Shown here: positions 10,268 through 19,959 of the stretch, one piece after another
Layout of the letters: each line of letters opens with the position of its first letter
How positions within the stretch are numbered: position 1 is the stretch's first letter
Origin: Dolomedes plantarius
Taxonomy: Eukaryota; Arthropoda; Arachnida; Araneae; Dolomedidae
Direction of reading: 5' to 3'
Assembly (NCBI GenBank): GCA_907164885.2
Contig: OU015493.1
Coordinates: forward strand, 49,639,390 to 49,703,389
DNA length: 64,000 nt
Notes under the pieces: model-generated
What the model saw: the letters and a program-made list of their open reading frames with translations, nothing else
Told to the model about the DNA's origin: nothing
Database searches by the model: none
Made by a program: the position numbers and the translations under genes

Positions 10268-10635
10268 TCTTTGATTCTATCAATTTTTCATAAATTTATT
10301 ATTATATGTAATACAATTCAAAATAAACATGTGAAATTGTGTTTGTTGTGTTTTCCTCTGAAATTTTCTTTAGAAATATTCTGCAATAGCTTTTTTTTCT
10401 TTAGATTTAGTTTTTAAATGTACGTTGAATGAATATTTTTTGCAGTTCATGTACGGGAAAATCGCCGAAAGAAAAATTTGCCGTTTAAGAACAAAAACAA
10501 TATTTTCTCTATTGTTTCATCTAATTTTTTTCTCTTTGTTGTAAATAGTAGTTTTCTTTGTTGAAGCTTTTAACTATACAACGTCTCGTTCAACACACAA
10601 TATTGTTTGCTTGAAATTATAGAGTTATCATGCAT
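10268..10635 (+). repeat. ~365-bp direct duplication, right copy
   Basis: Partner of 8297-8662, ending in aattatagagttatcatgca against aattataaagttatcatgaa. Together with the flanking 10055/10649 pair it shows that this neighbourhood has been rearranged or duplicated more than once. Confidence 0.85.
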
Positions 10636-10648
10636 TATTTGGTATGTT

Positions 10649-10890
10649 TTCAGATTACCTTCCTATTCCACATCAAGTACTATTTGAAAACAGACAGGAA
10701 AATTTTGGATAAATATTTGTGATGTGAAATTCTAAAGATCACCTTCACACTGATACATCTTTTAAAGCAACTGTAAAGATATTTTTTGTATTGCAGTTTA
10801 TTAAGAGTTAATGTCAGATAAACAAGTAATATTTTTATTAAAAATACTTTCGTTTTCTTTCCAGCAGTGCTTTAAACTTTCAATTTTTCA
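10649..10890 (+). repeat. direct repeat with 10055-10210, right copy
   Basis: Same block order as the left copy, with about 85 bp of extra sequence after the first block. Confidence 0.65.
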
Positions 10891-11086
10891 GAGCATTTTC
10901 TGTTATGCCACAGATTTGAACTTCATTTGAAAAAACCTTGACAATAGCTTAGGTTTACAAGAATTTTTTTTAAATATTTAGAGACGGTATTTATCTATAT
11001 TTTACTCCACATCTAATTTTACTCTAAAACATAAAGAGAGTTTCAAAAATATTATATTTTAAATTGCGCATAAAAATGCTTCAAAA

Positions 11087-11089
<3 letters not shown>

Positions 11090-11157
<68 letters not shown>

Positions 11158-11200
11158 TATATTTATATATATATATATATAAATATAAATAAATAAATAA

Positions 11201-11261
<61 letters not shown>
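11090..11261. repeat. compound (TA)n / (AAAT)n tract
   Basis: TA dinucleotides interrupted near the middle by aaataaataaataaata. The frames through it are Ile-Tyr artefacts. Confidence 0.95.
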
Positions 11262-11263
<2 letters not shown>

Positions 11264-11491
11264 GTTGATTGGAAAGGAATGCATAATAGTCCGTTAAATT
11301 GATTCTGTAATCGCAAGTTTTATAATTTCTGTAATGTTGAACTCATTTCCTTTATTTTCCAACTTTTTTTAAATATAATTCATTATTTATTTCCGTATAA
11401 ATGCTGTCTTTTGACAAGGTACATATCGGTCATATCATGCTTTATGAATTTCGGCTTCATGGAAATGCTGCAGAAGGATTATATATATATA

Positions 11492-12295
11492 GTGGAACCT
11501 CGCATAACGAGCATAATTCGTTCTAGAGTCTTACTCGTAATGCGAAACACTCGTTAAGCGAAACAATTTTTCCCATATAAATTAATGTAAAATACTATGA
11601 TGCGTTCCATGCCAAAAAATACTCAAAATTTATTAGATGTAACGTTTATTATTTAAAGAAAATTACTTATACATAAATTAAGGAGCAAAAACATCCATAT
11701 GTAGTTTATTATTTTCGAATTTATGACACATATATAATTTTTTAACTAGAAAGCTATCTAGCGACATTTTTTTTTCTCGGCGCTTTAAAATTTACTGCAA
11801 ATGTTTCACCGCATTGTCAATGAATAAATGTTTAGCGCTCATAGCCACCGTCTTTTCAGGGTGATTCTTTGTAACTTACGATGCAACTGTTTCCCATGCT
11901 TTCATCTTTTCTTTGTTTCTTTGCTGTTTCTTCGTCCTTCTCTACTGACAAACTCTCCTTTACAACTGCTTGCTGTGAAAGACACTGTAATTCTATTAGC
12001 TGTTCTGTGGTCAGCTCTTGGTTGTGCTCTTCCACAAGCTCCTCAATATCATTGTTATTCTCCAGTCCCATGATATTTGCTTCTAGAACCATCCATAAAT
12101 TCCCTTACCCTTAAATACTTATTTTTCGGCCGTTGATGATCCTGGTGACGTGAAGATGCGAGTGACGTGAAGAGGGGACTTCCTCCCACGTCACTCGTTA
12201 TGCGAAATGTTGCTCGTTAAGCGAGCCATTTTTTCACGATTTATTTTGCTCGTTATGCGAAATACTCGTTATGCGAGGGGCTCGTTAAGCGAGGT

Positions 12296-12300
<5 letters not shown>
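11492..12300 (-). mobile_element. short Tigger/pogo element with TIRs and TA target duplication
   Basis: The left end reads GTGGAACCTCGCATAACGAG. The reverse-complemented right end reads TTGGAACCTCGCTTAACGAG. TA lies on both sides and TA tracts extend outward. The 13-mer ctcgttatgcga or ctcgttaagcga recurs near both ends, at least twice on the left and five times on the right, as expected of transposase-binding sites. At 809 bp with only a transposase tail inside, it is an internally deleted, non-autonomous derivative. Confidence 0.88.
11792..12092 (-). pseudogene. Tigger (TIGD1-like) transposase C-terminus, frameshifted
   Basis: The minus-strand frame includes GLENNNDIEELVEEHNQELT then TEQLIELQCLSQQ. 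The ELVEEHNQELTTEQLIELQ segment is a hallmark of the C-terminal region of pogo/Tigger (TIGD1-type) transposases. After a frame change near 11865 it resumes NHPEKTVAMSAKHLFIDNAV then KHLQ and a stop at 11792-11794, the usual final segment of the family. The CENP-B-like DNA-binding part and the DDE core are absent, so the protein cannot act. It lies wholly within the TIR-bounded element. Confidence 0.85.

Positions 12301-12365
<65 letters not shown>
12301..12365. repeat. (TA)n tract at Tigger right end
   Basis: About 32 TA units start at the element boundary. Confidence 0.95.
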
Positions 12366-12367
<2 letters not shown>

Positions 12368-12950
12368 TGCAATAATTTTCCACCACACACATTTCTTTGT
12401 AAATCATCTTAGATATGATTCCGTTAGAAATGAAAAAAAGGTGCGTTAAATAATTTTTTAATGTTTTTTATATTTTTCTGTTGCTACTATTTATATCTAC
12501 ATCATATTTTCGCTAATCTGTCATATTCGGTAAAACAAATAAGTTACGTTTTTCATAAAGATCACCGGTTTCGCGTCCAAATCCTCCCCTTCCCCCACAA
12601 TTTGGCAGGCTCCCAAAAACTCCCATCCTCTCACTGCTTTTAATCGCATTGAATTGTATGCATACGGGACGAAAGTACACATTTCTCCACACAAGTTGCA
12701 TTTCGTTTTAATGCAATTGAGCTTAAATTCATGCATGAGGAAACTCTTTAAAGACGTCTCCTGCACTATGAGGATATTTTCCTTTGAGTGCATACTTAAA
12801 GAGGAAATGCTTAATTTTGCTGCGTAATTAAACTTTGATCTTATATTACATGTCTTTAAACATGTAATAAATATGAAAACGAGCAACATCAAATACTATA
12901 TAATTATAAGCCATCAGGGATAACTCTCTCTCTATATATATATATACGTA
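12366..12950. other. intergenic DNA, nothing recognised
   Basis: A 123-codon minus-strand frame (12521-12892) shows no motif that I recognise. No repeat was found. Confidence 0.4.
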
Positions 12951-13065
<115 letters not shown>

Positions 13066-13194
13066 TGCCCCATTCCGAAGGTAACTGCAAGTAGCAGCAC
13101 GGCTAAATGGTTAATGCACTGTAATTCATATGGTAAATACAACTATGAATACATAAATTCAAACTCAGGCAAACATCGTACTATGATTCCTTAA

Positions 13195-13613
13195 GGCTTA
13201 TATGTACTAACCCTATTGGATTCGTTCATCTGAATGTTAACCTGTCGAGAGAAATGTGTCCAAGGATTACCGACTTGGATATAAAGATTTTTTTTTAAAT
13301 TGTACTCCGTAATAGAGAAAGAAATTTTCCACCTTGGGCCATTTTTCTTTTTTAAATAAAACCGCGAACAATATTTTTAAATTTAAATTATTCCAAAAAA
13401 ATTGAGATAGTGGGTTTTAAACTCTCAAAAATTCCTGGGATGGACGAAATTTATAAAATGAATCCTGTTACACTTAGCAGAAAAGTTCAGACTATCTGCA
13501 TATACCAAAGGTATTGGATTATCAGCATTTAAGTAGCTGTAAATAGTAAACAAATTTTCTCCATAGGTTAACATTGAGGTGAGGAAATCCATTAGAGTTT
13601 GTACAGAGTAGCC
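13195..13613. mobile_element. piggyBac-type MITE, family M1 copy 1
   Basis: Flanked by TTAA at 13191-13194 and 13614-13617. The ends form inverted repeats: ggcttatatgtactaaccct at the left; reverse-complemented right end ggctactctgtacaaactct; then ttggatt and aatgttaacct in both arms. The body aligns along its whole length with 24879-25295 (419 and 417 bp). It has no coding capacity. TTAA duplication is the signature of the piggyBac superfamily; the family link is inferred from that alone. Confidence 0.85.
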
Positions 13614-14063
13614 TTAATCTAACCCGCGATCTTGTTAAGCTATATCTCGTTCTGTCCATCCGATGCAATGTTGAAGTATCAAATTGTAATTTCCCCATTC
13701 AATCCAGATTCTCGTTAAACAAGGTCTATCTCGCTTTTTACCGCATAACAAAATTGTTCAACACATCTTATGAAATCTGTTATAGATATAACTCTGAATG
13801 TTTTGCGGAGTGAATGAATTTTATCGAGAATTAAGCCTAAGAAGTGGACTGAAGGAAATACAATCTTTGCCACTAAAAAATGTTTGTTTGTAATGAGCCA
13901 ATATCACTTCTTTCTTTAAATGTGTCAGCCAACACTGTACAAGGTGTTTCAAAAAGAATCACCCGATTTGAAATGAGTATATTATGAAAAATGTTGAACA
14001 TAGAAACCTAAAATTAATTTTATATTACATGGCTAATCATAAAGTTTTTTTTTACAAACTAAA

Positions 14064-14321
14064 TTAAATGTTCTCAATCCGTCCACCTTTGGATGCACGA
14101 CATATGTTTATATGGTACGTAAATTCGTCCCAAACTTTTGCTATCATGTCTGCATACACTGCTTCCACGGCTGTTATGCGTACACAGACAACCCGTGTCT
14201 TGGAATTGTTTATACCATCGCCTAACGCTCTGAGAGGTAGAAACTTCAATCTACCAGGGTTTTGTCGACGAAAATCATACTGAACAGTTGTTAAGGTCTC
14301 ACTTAGCAAAGCGTAGAACAC
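14064..14321 (-). pseudogene. DUF4817-family transposase C-terminal fragment
   Basis: The minus-strand frame ends RITAVEAVYADMIAKVWDEF followed by TYHINICRASKGGRIENI and a stop. The pattern ITA..V..DM...VWDE..Y...ICR...GG.IE is the standard tail of DUF4817-bearing mariner-like transposases of arthropods. The upstream residues of this frame do not match the family, so only about the last 45-50 codons are genuine. Catalytic residues are absent. The fragment sits near the left terminal repeat, as expected for a minus-strand transposase. Confidence 0.75.
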
Positions 14322-14326
14322 AAAAT

Positions 14327-14695
14327 GATTTCTGTTGTGCAGCCACCATGTTTATAAACAATGAAGTGGCGTGCGAAGGAAGAGTGTTAGCGTTTCATGT
14401 CGGCAACTGAATGAAACTCGAGATTTCCTTGTTTCTGCCTATGCAGTATTCGATCAAAACGGATTAAAAGATGAATAGTTATGATTTTTTTTAAAAAATC
14501 GGGTGATTCTTTGATTTCTGTTGTGCAGTCGCCATCTTTACAAACACTGAAGTGGCCGGCGAAGGAAGAGCGTTAGCGCTACTTGTCGGCAACTGCGTGA
14601 AACACGAGATTCTTTCTGAATTATTCGATCAAAACGGATTAAAAGACGAATAGTTATGATTTTTTTTTTTATTCGGATGATTCCTTTTTATGTAT
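14327..14695 (+). repeat. ~186-bp tandem duplication, two units
   Basis: gatttctgttgtgcag at 14327 recurs at 14513. Both units contain gaagtgg, gcgaaggaagag, tgttagcg/cgttagcg, gtcggcaactg, cgatcaaaacggattaaaag, gaatagttatgatttttttt and a copy of the element's terminal repeat. Confidence 0.88.
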
Positions 14696-14700
14696 TCCGA

Positions 14701-15961
14701 TTTCCGCATTATACCCAGAATCCGCTATATGTGAGTTCTGTAATACAACTTATATAAGATATTTTACCCTTACCAAGTAAAAATATTTTTTACCTTTACT
14801 AAATACCCTTATATAGTAATAAGAGTCAACATTTTTATCCTTCCCTGCAGAAAAATGAACGTCAGAAATATAATTACCCCTATAAGATAGCTTTATTACA
14901 CACCATCAAATTAACGGCATACGAATAAAAATGTTTTATGAACCCGATCTCAGGTATTTCACTCTTTTATGGGAGAGAAGGTTTGGAGAATTGATTGCAA
15001 ACTCAAACAAAGGTTTCCCCGGAAGTCTGATAAAATGCGCGATGAAAGGTAAAAAAGCACATTTGGGGAACTAATTTACGGAAGACGGATGCGCACGGGG
15101 CCGTTATCTATTTCTCTACAGTTCAACACCCTTAGAGATTCCGCGTGTTCTTGGCATTCATTTAAATTCTATTCATAAGTTAAAATGCGTGCGGTATTAC
15201 TTTTATTAATTGATCGAGTCTTATAAAAGTGGAAATCAGACAAATTTATAAAGGGAAAATAAAGTAGGGCAAGATTTATCATTTATAACTTCATTAAAAG
15301 TGACTTTAAAAAATAATAACTTCTTAATTCATTCTTTATAAATTTATGATATTTAATTTTTGCAACAGTTATAGTGCAGAGTTGATCCAAAATCATAATC
15401 GAAATGACCGATCAAAACACATATACGTGAATGATTCATTAATTCGCCAACATTATATTAATTGTAAGACGTCTCAAAATATTACTTGTATTTTGAACAA
15501 GATATATAAAATTCTGTTTTATAAAAAAGTAAATATGCACTCTAAGTTGTTATTAATATTCATCATCTCTTTTGTAAGAATTATTGAAAAGAGATCCATT
15601 TCTAAAATGCGTGTTCTTCATATGTTTACACAAATATTTTATAAAGTTGCATACATTATTGTGAATGTACCAGGTTTGTATGCTCAACCGTGGTTCTTAA
15701 AAGGGTATAGATCCTGTTTTCAGTGTCAATAGTCAAATCAATAGAATAAAATAGTGTGGGAGCTATTTGATTGATACTTGATTGATTAATGAATGTTCAT
15801 GACTACAGCTGACCAAAGATTCTCAGCCATGTATGTTGTCTCCCCAGAGATTGATATTGTCGATCTTACAAGGCGCACTAAATAGCTCGTCCATTTAAGT
15901 CTGAAATGTAGTAGTATTTAATTATGAAACACACACGAAACAAACAAACAAACCAAGAAAT

Positions 15962-15965
<4 letters not shown>
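14701..15965. other. intergenic DNA, one unidentified 128-codon frame
   Basis: The frame at 15346-15732 (+) has no motif that I recognise, and its lysine/isoleucine-rich composition is that of random A+T-rich DNA. No repeats seen. Confidence 0.4.

Positions 15966-16058
<93 letters not shown>
15966..16058. repeat. (CA)n-(TA)n compound microsatellite
   Basis: About 15 CA units followed by about 31 TA units. It abuts the broken Tc1-like gene on its left side. Confidence 0.95.
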
Positions 16059-16059
<1 letters not shown>

Positions 16060-16109
16060 CTCTACCGCCAGGTAGAAGCAATGAAGCTATGGGCATCGTG
16101 GTTTTGGGG

Positions 16110-16985
16110 GGATAACGTAAGTTGTTAAATCTTTCAGACTTTGCAATGAGGTAAACTTGTTGGAGCCCGTCAAATGGGAATATCTCTTGCGGCAACCACC
16201 TGGATTTGGGATGTTCCTAGCGTCGATGTTATGGCGTCGAATGTCATGATCACATACATAATGCACGGATAAATATTGTCTGTGAAACAGAATTGTGGAA
16301 GTCAAGGGAGAGCTGAGTGAAAGAGACGGACGAGCATTGAAGCGGATTGCGACTTGTAAAAATAAAACAACTGCAACCAAATTGACCATAGAGATCGATC
16401 TACATCTACAGGTTCCCGTATCAGCCATTATAAGTAGGAGGGAACTTCACAAACAAAACATCTGCGGATGAGTAACAATTACCAAGCCACTTGTGACAGA
16501 TGTGAATGCAAAATGTCGTGCACGATAATGACACGAGTACAAATCCTGGTCAAGTGATATGTGAAAAAATGTCGTGTGGTCAGAATAATTATCGGTCTCA
16601 CTGTTCCCCACAAGAGGAGATGCGGACTACTGGAAAACAACCAAACAAATTTAAGACTCTGATTGGCTCGTGCAAACTATCAATCATGGAGACGGATCTG
16701 ACATGGTTTGGGCTGCTATCTCATGGTTTGCAGCAAGTCGCATTGTAAACTTAAAAGGGAGATACACTGGGAAGGACTATGTCGAACTTTTTGCCAACCA
16801 GATTCATCCTATCATGCAAGCATTGTTTCCCGTTGGAGAGGTTGTTTCCCAATATCATAAAGCTCCTGTCCATACATCCAGACCTGTCATATTGGGGCTT
16901 GAGGAACATGAAAACAGAGGTAAACATGTTACCCCACAGTCCCCCGACTTCAATATGATCGAAACAGTATAATTTGTTTTAGAGA
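16110..16985 (+). pseudogene. Tc1-like transposase, second subfamily, many lesions
   Basis: The plus strand carries, across several frames, GELSERDGRALKRIATCKNK then TTATKLTIEIDLHLQVPVSA and RRELHKQNICG before a stop at about 16467. This is the second helix-turn-helix of a Tc1 transposase. Further on come HGDGSDMVWAAISWFAASRI, GKDYVELFANQIHPIM and SPDFNMIETV. The second catalytic Asp is lost: the QHDNAP position reads QYHKAPVH. The spacing to the Glu in MIE is 34 residues, the classical DD34E. The wording differs from both other Tc1 copies, so it is another subfamily. TA tracts lie on both sides. Confidence 0.8.
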
Positions 16986-17202
16986 ATAGATCTAAGTATC
17001 GATATCCACCAACACCAACTTTTCATTAACTTTCACGATTTCTCCATGACGGGTGGTATAATACTCCCTTAGGCACTATTCATGTCTCGTACAAATCTGT
17101 TACTAGGTGAATTCAGGCTGTATTACAGGCCAAAAACGTTTCACCCCATACTTATTAAATATTTCGTGTTATTCCTTGGTGTTTGCATTATTTTTATAAC
17201 CA

Positions 17203-17203
<1 letters not shown>

Positions 17204-17257
<54 letters not shown>
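17204..17257. repeat. (TA)n tract at right end of Tc1-like copy
   Basis: It follows ataaccacctata. Reverse-complemented this gives taggtggttataaaaataat, like a Tc1 terminal repeat. No matching left end was found. Confidence 0.9.
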
Positions 17258-17258
<1 letters not shown>

Positions 17259-17664
17259 CCTGTTAAACTTTCAGTAATTTATACATCTACCGTCAGGCGT
17301 GTTCCAAGTTAAATATTATCTAAATATGACCGTGAGAAAAGGGCTAGATTTGCAGTTTTAGATGACATAGCAATCCTTGTTTGGTCTTATGCAGTCCAAA
17401 ATTTGATGAGTAATTACAATCCTGACCACAAGGACTTTTCATTTCAAGTGTTTCGGGGTGTTACGTGACGTATAATTGCCTTTTTGCATTATCATTCTTC
17501 AGATACACTTTGTGAAGGGTCGAACTCAAATCTCTCTCTCACGAAATAATGTAATAAATATGGTGTTAAATATATTTACAATGTGTTTTATTGAAGCTTG
17601 AATCACATCGACTCAACGACTACAGAACTACGATGAGTTCCAGCAGTAAATATTGAACTTAACA

Positions 17665-17718
17665 AGTCGGTAGGATTCAAACCTACGCAGGCAGATCATG
17701 ATGGATTTCCAGTCTATG
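17665..17718 (-). ncRNA. tRNA-Ser 3'-half-like sequence at primer-binding site
   Basis: Read on the minus strand it gives gactggaaatccat, then a variable-arm-like stretch, then gcgtaggtttgaatcctacc and gact. That is the anticodon arm, long variable arm and T arm of a serine tRNA, with anticodon GGA by position. The D arm and acceptor 5' strand are absent, as is the final CCA. It starts one base after the left LTR-like repeat. An ordinary primer site copies about 18 nt of tRNA; here about 54 nt is tRNA-like. Confidence 0.65.
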
Positions 17719-18038
17719 TGTAGTTGAAGAATAAAAAATAATGGCGGTGAACGCAAAGATTATGGCGAATGATTACTCACTATCCGTAACCTCTGAAGAT
17801 ATTGCAAAATTCGAAATATACAAGTACAACCACGAATTACCCCAAGATATTAGCGGATGAATTACATTTTTTAACCGAAGCTGTGAAGAAGGAAAAAAAG
17901 GTGACTCATGAAAATTTAATAACATACTTCGATTTTTGAAAAGTGAATTTTTGGAAACTCTTTTGGAAACTCTTAAATTTGATTTAGATTAATCTTTTTA
18001 CTAATTATATTGGGAAAAACTAAATATACTACCACTTT

Positions 18039-18725
18039 TTGCATCAAAGAAGGAAAAAAATTAACATATTTTCTAAATTTAAAATTATTGAAAAATATTT
18101 CATAAATAAATGTCGCTTAGGGAAGAAAGCTGAATTAACAGAACTTATTGCTCAACAATTAACTCAAGATGCACAGTTGTACATACGAAATTTACTCATC
18201 CTAGCCAATATTCTACAAAAAAAGTATGGAATGAAAAAGAAGAATGTCGTGATGAAAATTCAGGTGAGCCGAGAAATAGAAAACTGAATCATCAAAGTTC
18301 GAGAGCTACTGGAGCATACAACAGGAATTACAGAAACGAAGTTCCAAGGAACCATTTTTATGAATCTAAAGGACATTATTATTCCCCACCTATTTTAGAT
18401 ATTTAAAATAATTAGTATAAATTTGGACACAGGTTCTAGTGTGTCAATAATACCAAAAAATAGTTTTTTTCTATGTCAGAGGCTAGTGACTATATTGTGG
18501 TTCCCCATCAGAACGAAGAGATAAATAGATAAACGAATGGAAATTTGAATACAAACCAGATTATAGAGGTGTGTCTAATAATTGGCGAATTTCGTAGAAA
18601 TATTGTGTAATATGTTATAAGTAATGATTTCCCATATATATTATTAGGGTTAAGCAACATCTCACTGCTTAATATAAATGTAGATTTTCAAAATTTGAGA
18701 GTTTATCAGATTGATAATCTTTTTT
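18039..18725 (+). pseudogene. retropepsin-like aspartic protease remnant of the LTR element
   Basis: The active-site segment NLDTGSSVSIIPKN, coding Asp-Thr-Gly-Ser at about 18426-18437, is the classical retropepsin motif. A second segment, NDFPYILLGLSNISLLNINV then DFQNLRVYQI at about 18623-18715, fits the hydrophobic ILLG end of the same fold, but lies in another frame, so at least one frameshift separates them. An 82-codon frame at 18039-18287 may be the end of gag and is not recognisable by itself. The enzyme would have processed the element's own polyprotein; this copy is inactive. Confidence 0.65.
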
Positions 18726-18990
18726 TTTTTTTTAATATTGATATTACATCTAATTCTAATTGTCAAAAGTTTTGTATTTTTTCATTTCATAATTTTAATT
18801 GCCATAATGATTAATTGGATAATAATATTGAGATGAATGGAGCTTATGATAATAGTACTATTTTGTCAAATATATGAACTGTGTGTTTTATTGAAGGTTG
18901 AGCCACATCGGCCCAACGACTATAAAACTATGATGGTTCCCATCTGCAAATTTCAAACTTGCATCATTCACGACATTTAAAATTTCCCTT

Positions 18991-19660
18991 TTAACCCTAG
19001 CGTCAATGACCAAAAGCTTCCCTTACTTTCAATGACCGGGTACCGCGGTGCCCACATCGAAATTCGAAAGCGTAACGCTGAAATTAGCTTTCTTTCTACC
19101 ACCCTTTCTATTTAATTGGAACTGTTCTTTACACCCTCGTCCTTGCGGAATGTATGTATCCTGTTTTTACTGAAAAACGATGTGGCTCATTATTTTCTAC
19201 TTGTTTTATGCGTACATTTCACGTTGAATTTTATGTCAGAATCGAATGGTTTATTCGATTTATATTGTATTGCAATTTACTGTATGCTCTGGTGAATTAA
19301 TAATCAATTAGTAATTATTTTATTTATTTATATCTATATAAATCGCAACTTTACTAGGAAAAAATGGAGGAATTGCAATTTCGACAGTGACAGCACAAAC
19401 GACAGTGATTCTTCCGAAGACACTACTAATGTATTGGGCACGCCATTGAATTCGTTTCAAGCCAAAGATGGAACCATTTGGAATAAAAATCCACCAGTTT
19501 ATAACCAAACACCAGCTCAAATATTGTTCGTGAAAGAAGTGGGCCACACAAATCAACACAAAACTTATTCATTCGTGATACATTCAAGTGTATATTTACA
19601 CGAGATGAAATTTAGAGATGAAAATTCTAAATTAAAAAAATCAGAATGTAATTAATTAAG
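18991..19660 (+). mobile_element. piggyBac transposon 5' portion
   Basis: Starts TTAACCCTAGCGTCAATGAC at 18991: the TTAA target followed by CCCT, the canonical piggyBac terminus. About 360 bp of leader precede a piggyBac transposase N-terminus. The right half is missing: a Tc1 element begins at 19909 and no TTAA-bounded right end was found. Confidence 0.78.
19362..19616 (+). pseudogene. piggyBac-like transposase N-terminal fragment, frameshifted
   Basis: The frame reads DSDSSEDTTNVLGTPLNSFQ, AKDGTIWNKNPPVYNQTPAQ. After a one-base shift near 19520 it continues NIVRERSGPHKSTQNLFIRD, TFKCIFTRDEI, then stops at 19616. The acidic start, DGT.W.KNPP, N..R..SGP and F......I spacing fit the N-terminal region of piggyBac (DDE_Tnp_1_7) transposases. 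The catalytic aspartates lie further downstream in intact members and are absent. Its place 370 bp inside a TTAA-CCCT end supports the call. Confidence 0.8.
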
Positions 19661-19959
19661 ATATTAATTAAAATCAGTTTGTTAATTACTCTATTTAAAA
19701 ATGCTCCATGCACATCACTTTTTGTCTCAGATATCTAATTTTCGTTCTTAAGCTAGCTTTATACAGTTTTAATAAAAGTTAGTAGTAGTATTTGATTTAC
19801 AGGCATATTTATAAAAACTAGAAAAGAAATCGATAAAAATAGGTCATTTTATGCAAAATGTTATCAAAAAATCTTTTGATTCGAAAAATTTAAAGTTGTT
19901 TTAAAATACACTGCTCAAAACAATTAGGGGAGCACATGGTTTTAACGAAATTACACAAA

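Larger units (their letters stand above)
13937..14700 (-). mobile_element. DUF4817-type mariner-like element remnant with duplicated end
   Basis: The left boundary reads ggtgtttcaaaaagaatcac then ccgattt; the inverse gggtgattctttg occurs at 14500-14513 and, as cggatgattccttttt, near 14670-14685. Between them the minus strand encodes a transposase C-terminus. The right end exists twice because a ~186-bp segment is tandemly duplicated. Most of the coding region is missing, so it is non-autonomous. Confidence 0.7.
17459..18963 (+). mobile_element. LTR retroelement remnant with retropepsin motifs
   Basis: Two diverged direct repeats, 17459-17664 and about 18760-18963, share ttttattgaag.ttga..cacat then cg.c.caacgacta.a.aact and similar ends (ttgaacttaaca, ttcaaacttgca). 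The first starts TGTTACGTGACG and ends in CA, as LTRs do. Directly after it lies a tRNA-Ser-like primer-binding site. Internally there are gag-like leftovers and protease motifs. No reverse transcriptase or integrase is recognisable in the ~1.1 kb between the repeats, so it is a heavily deleted copy. The 3' LTR start is approximate. Confidence 0.6.

Noticed and set aside
15346..15732. 128-codon plus-strand frame
   Set aside because: Composition is that of random A+T-rich DNA. No motif, and no support for a start or splice sites.
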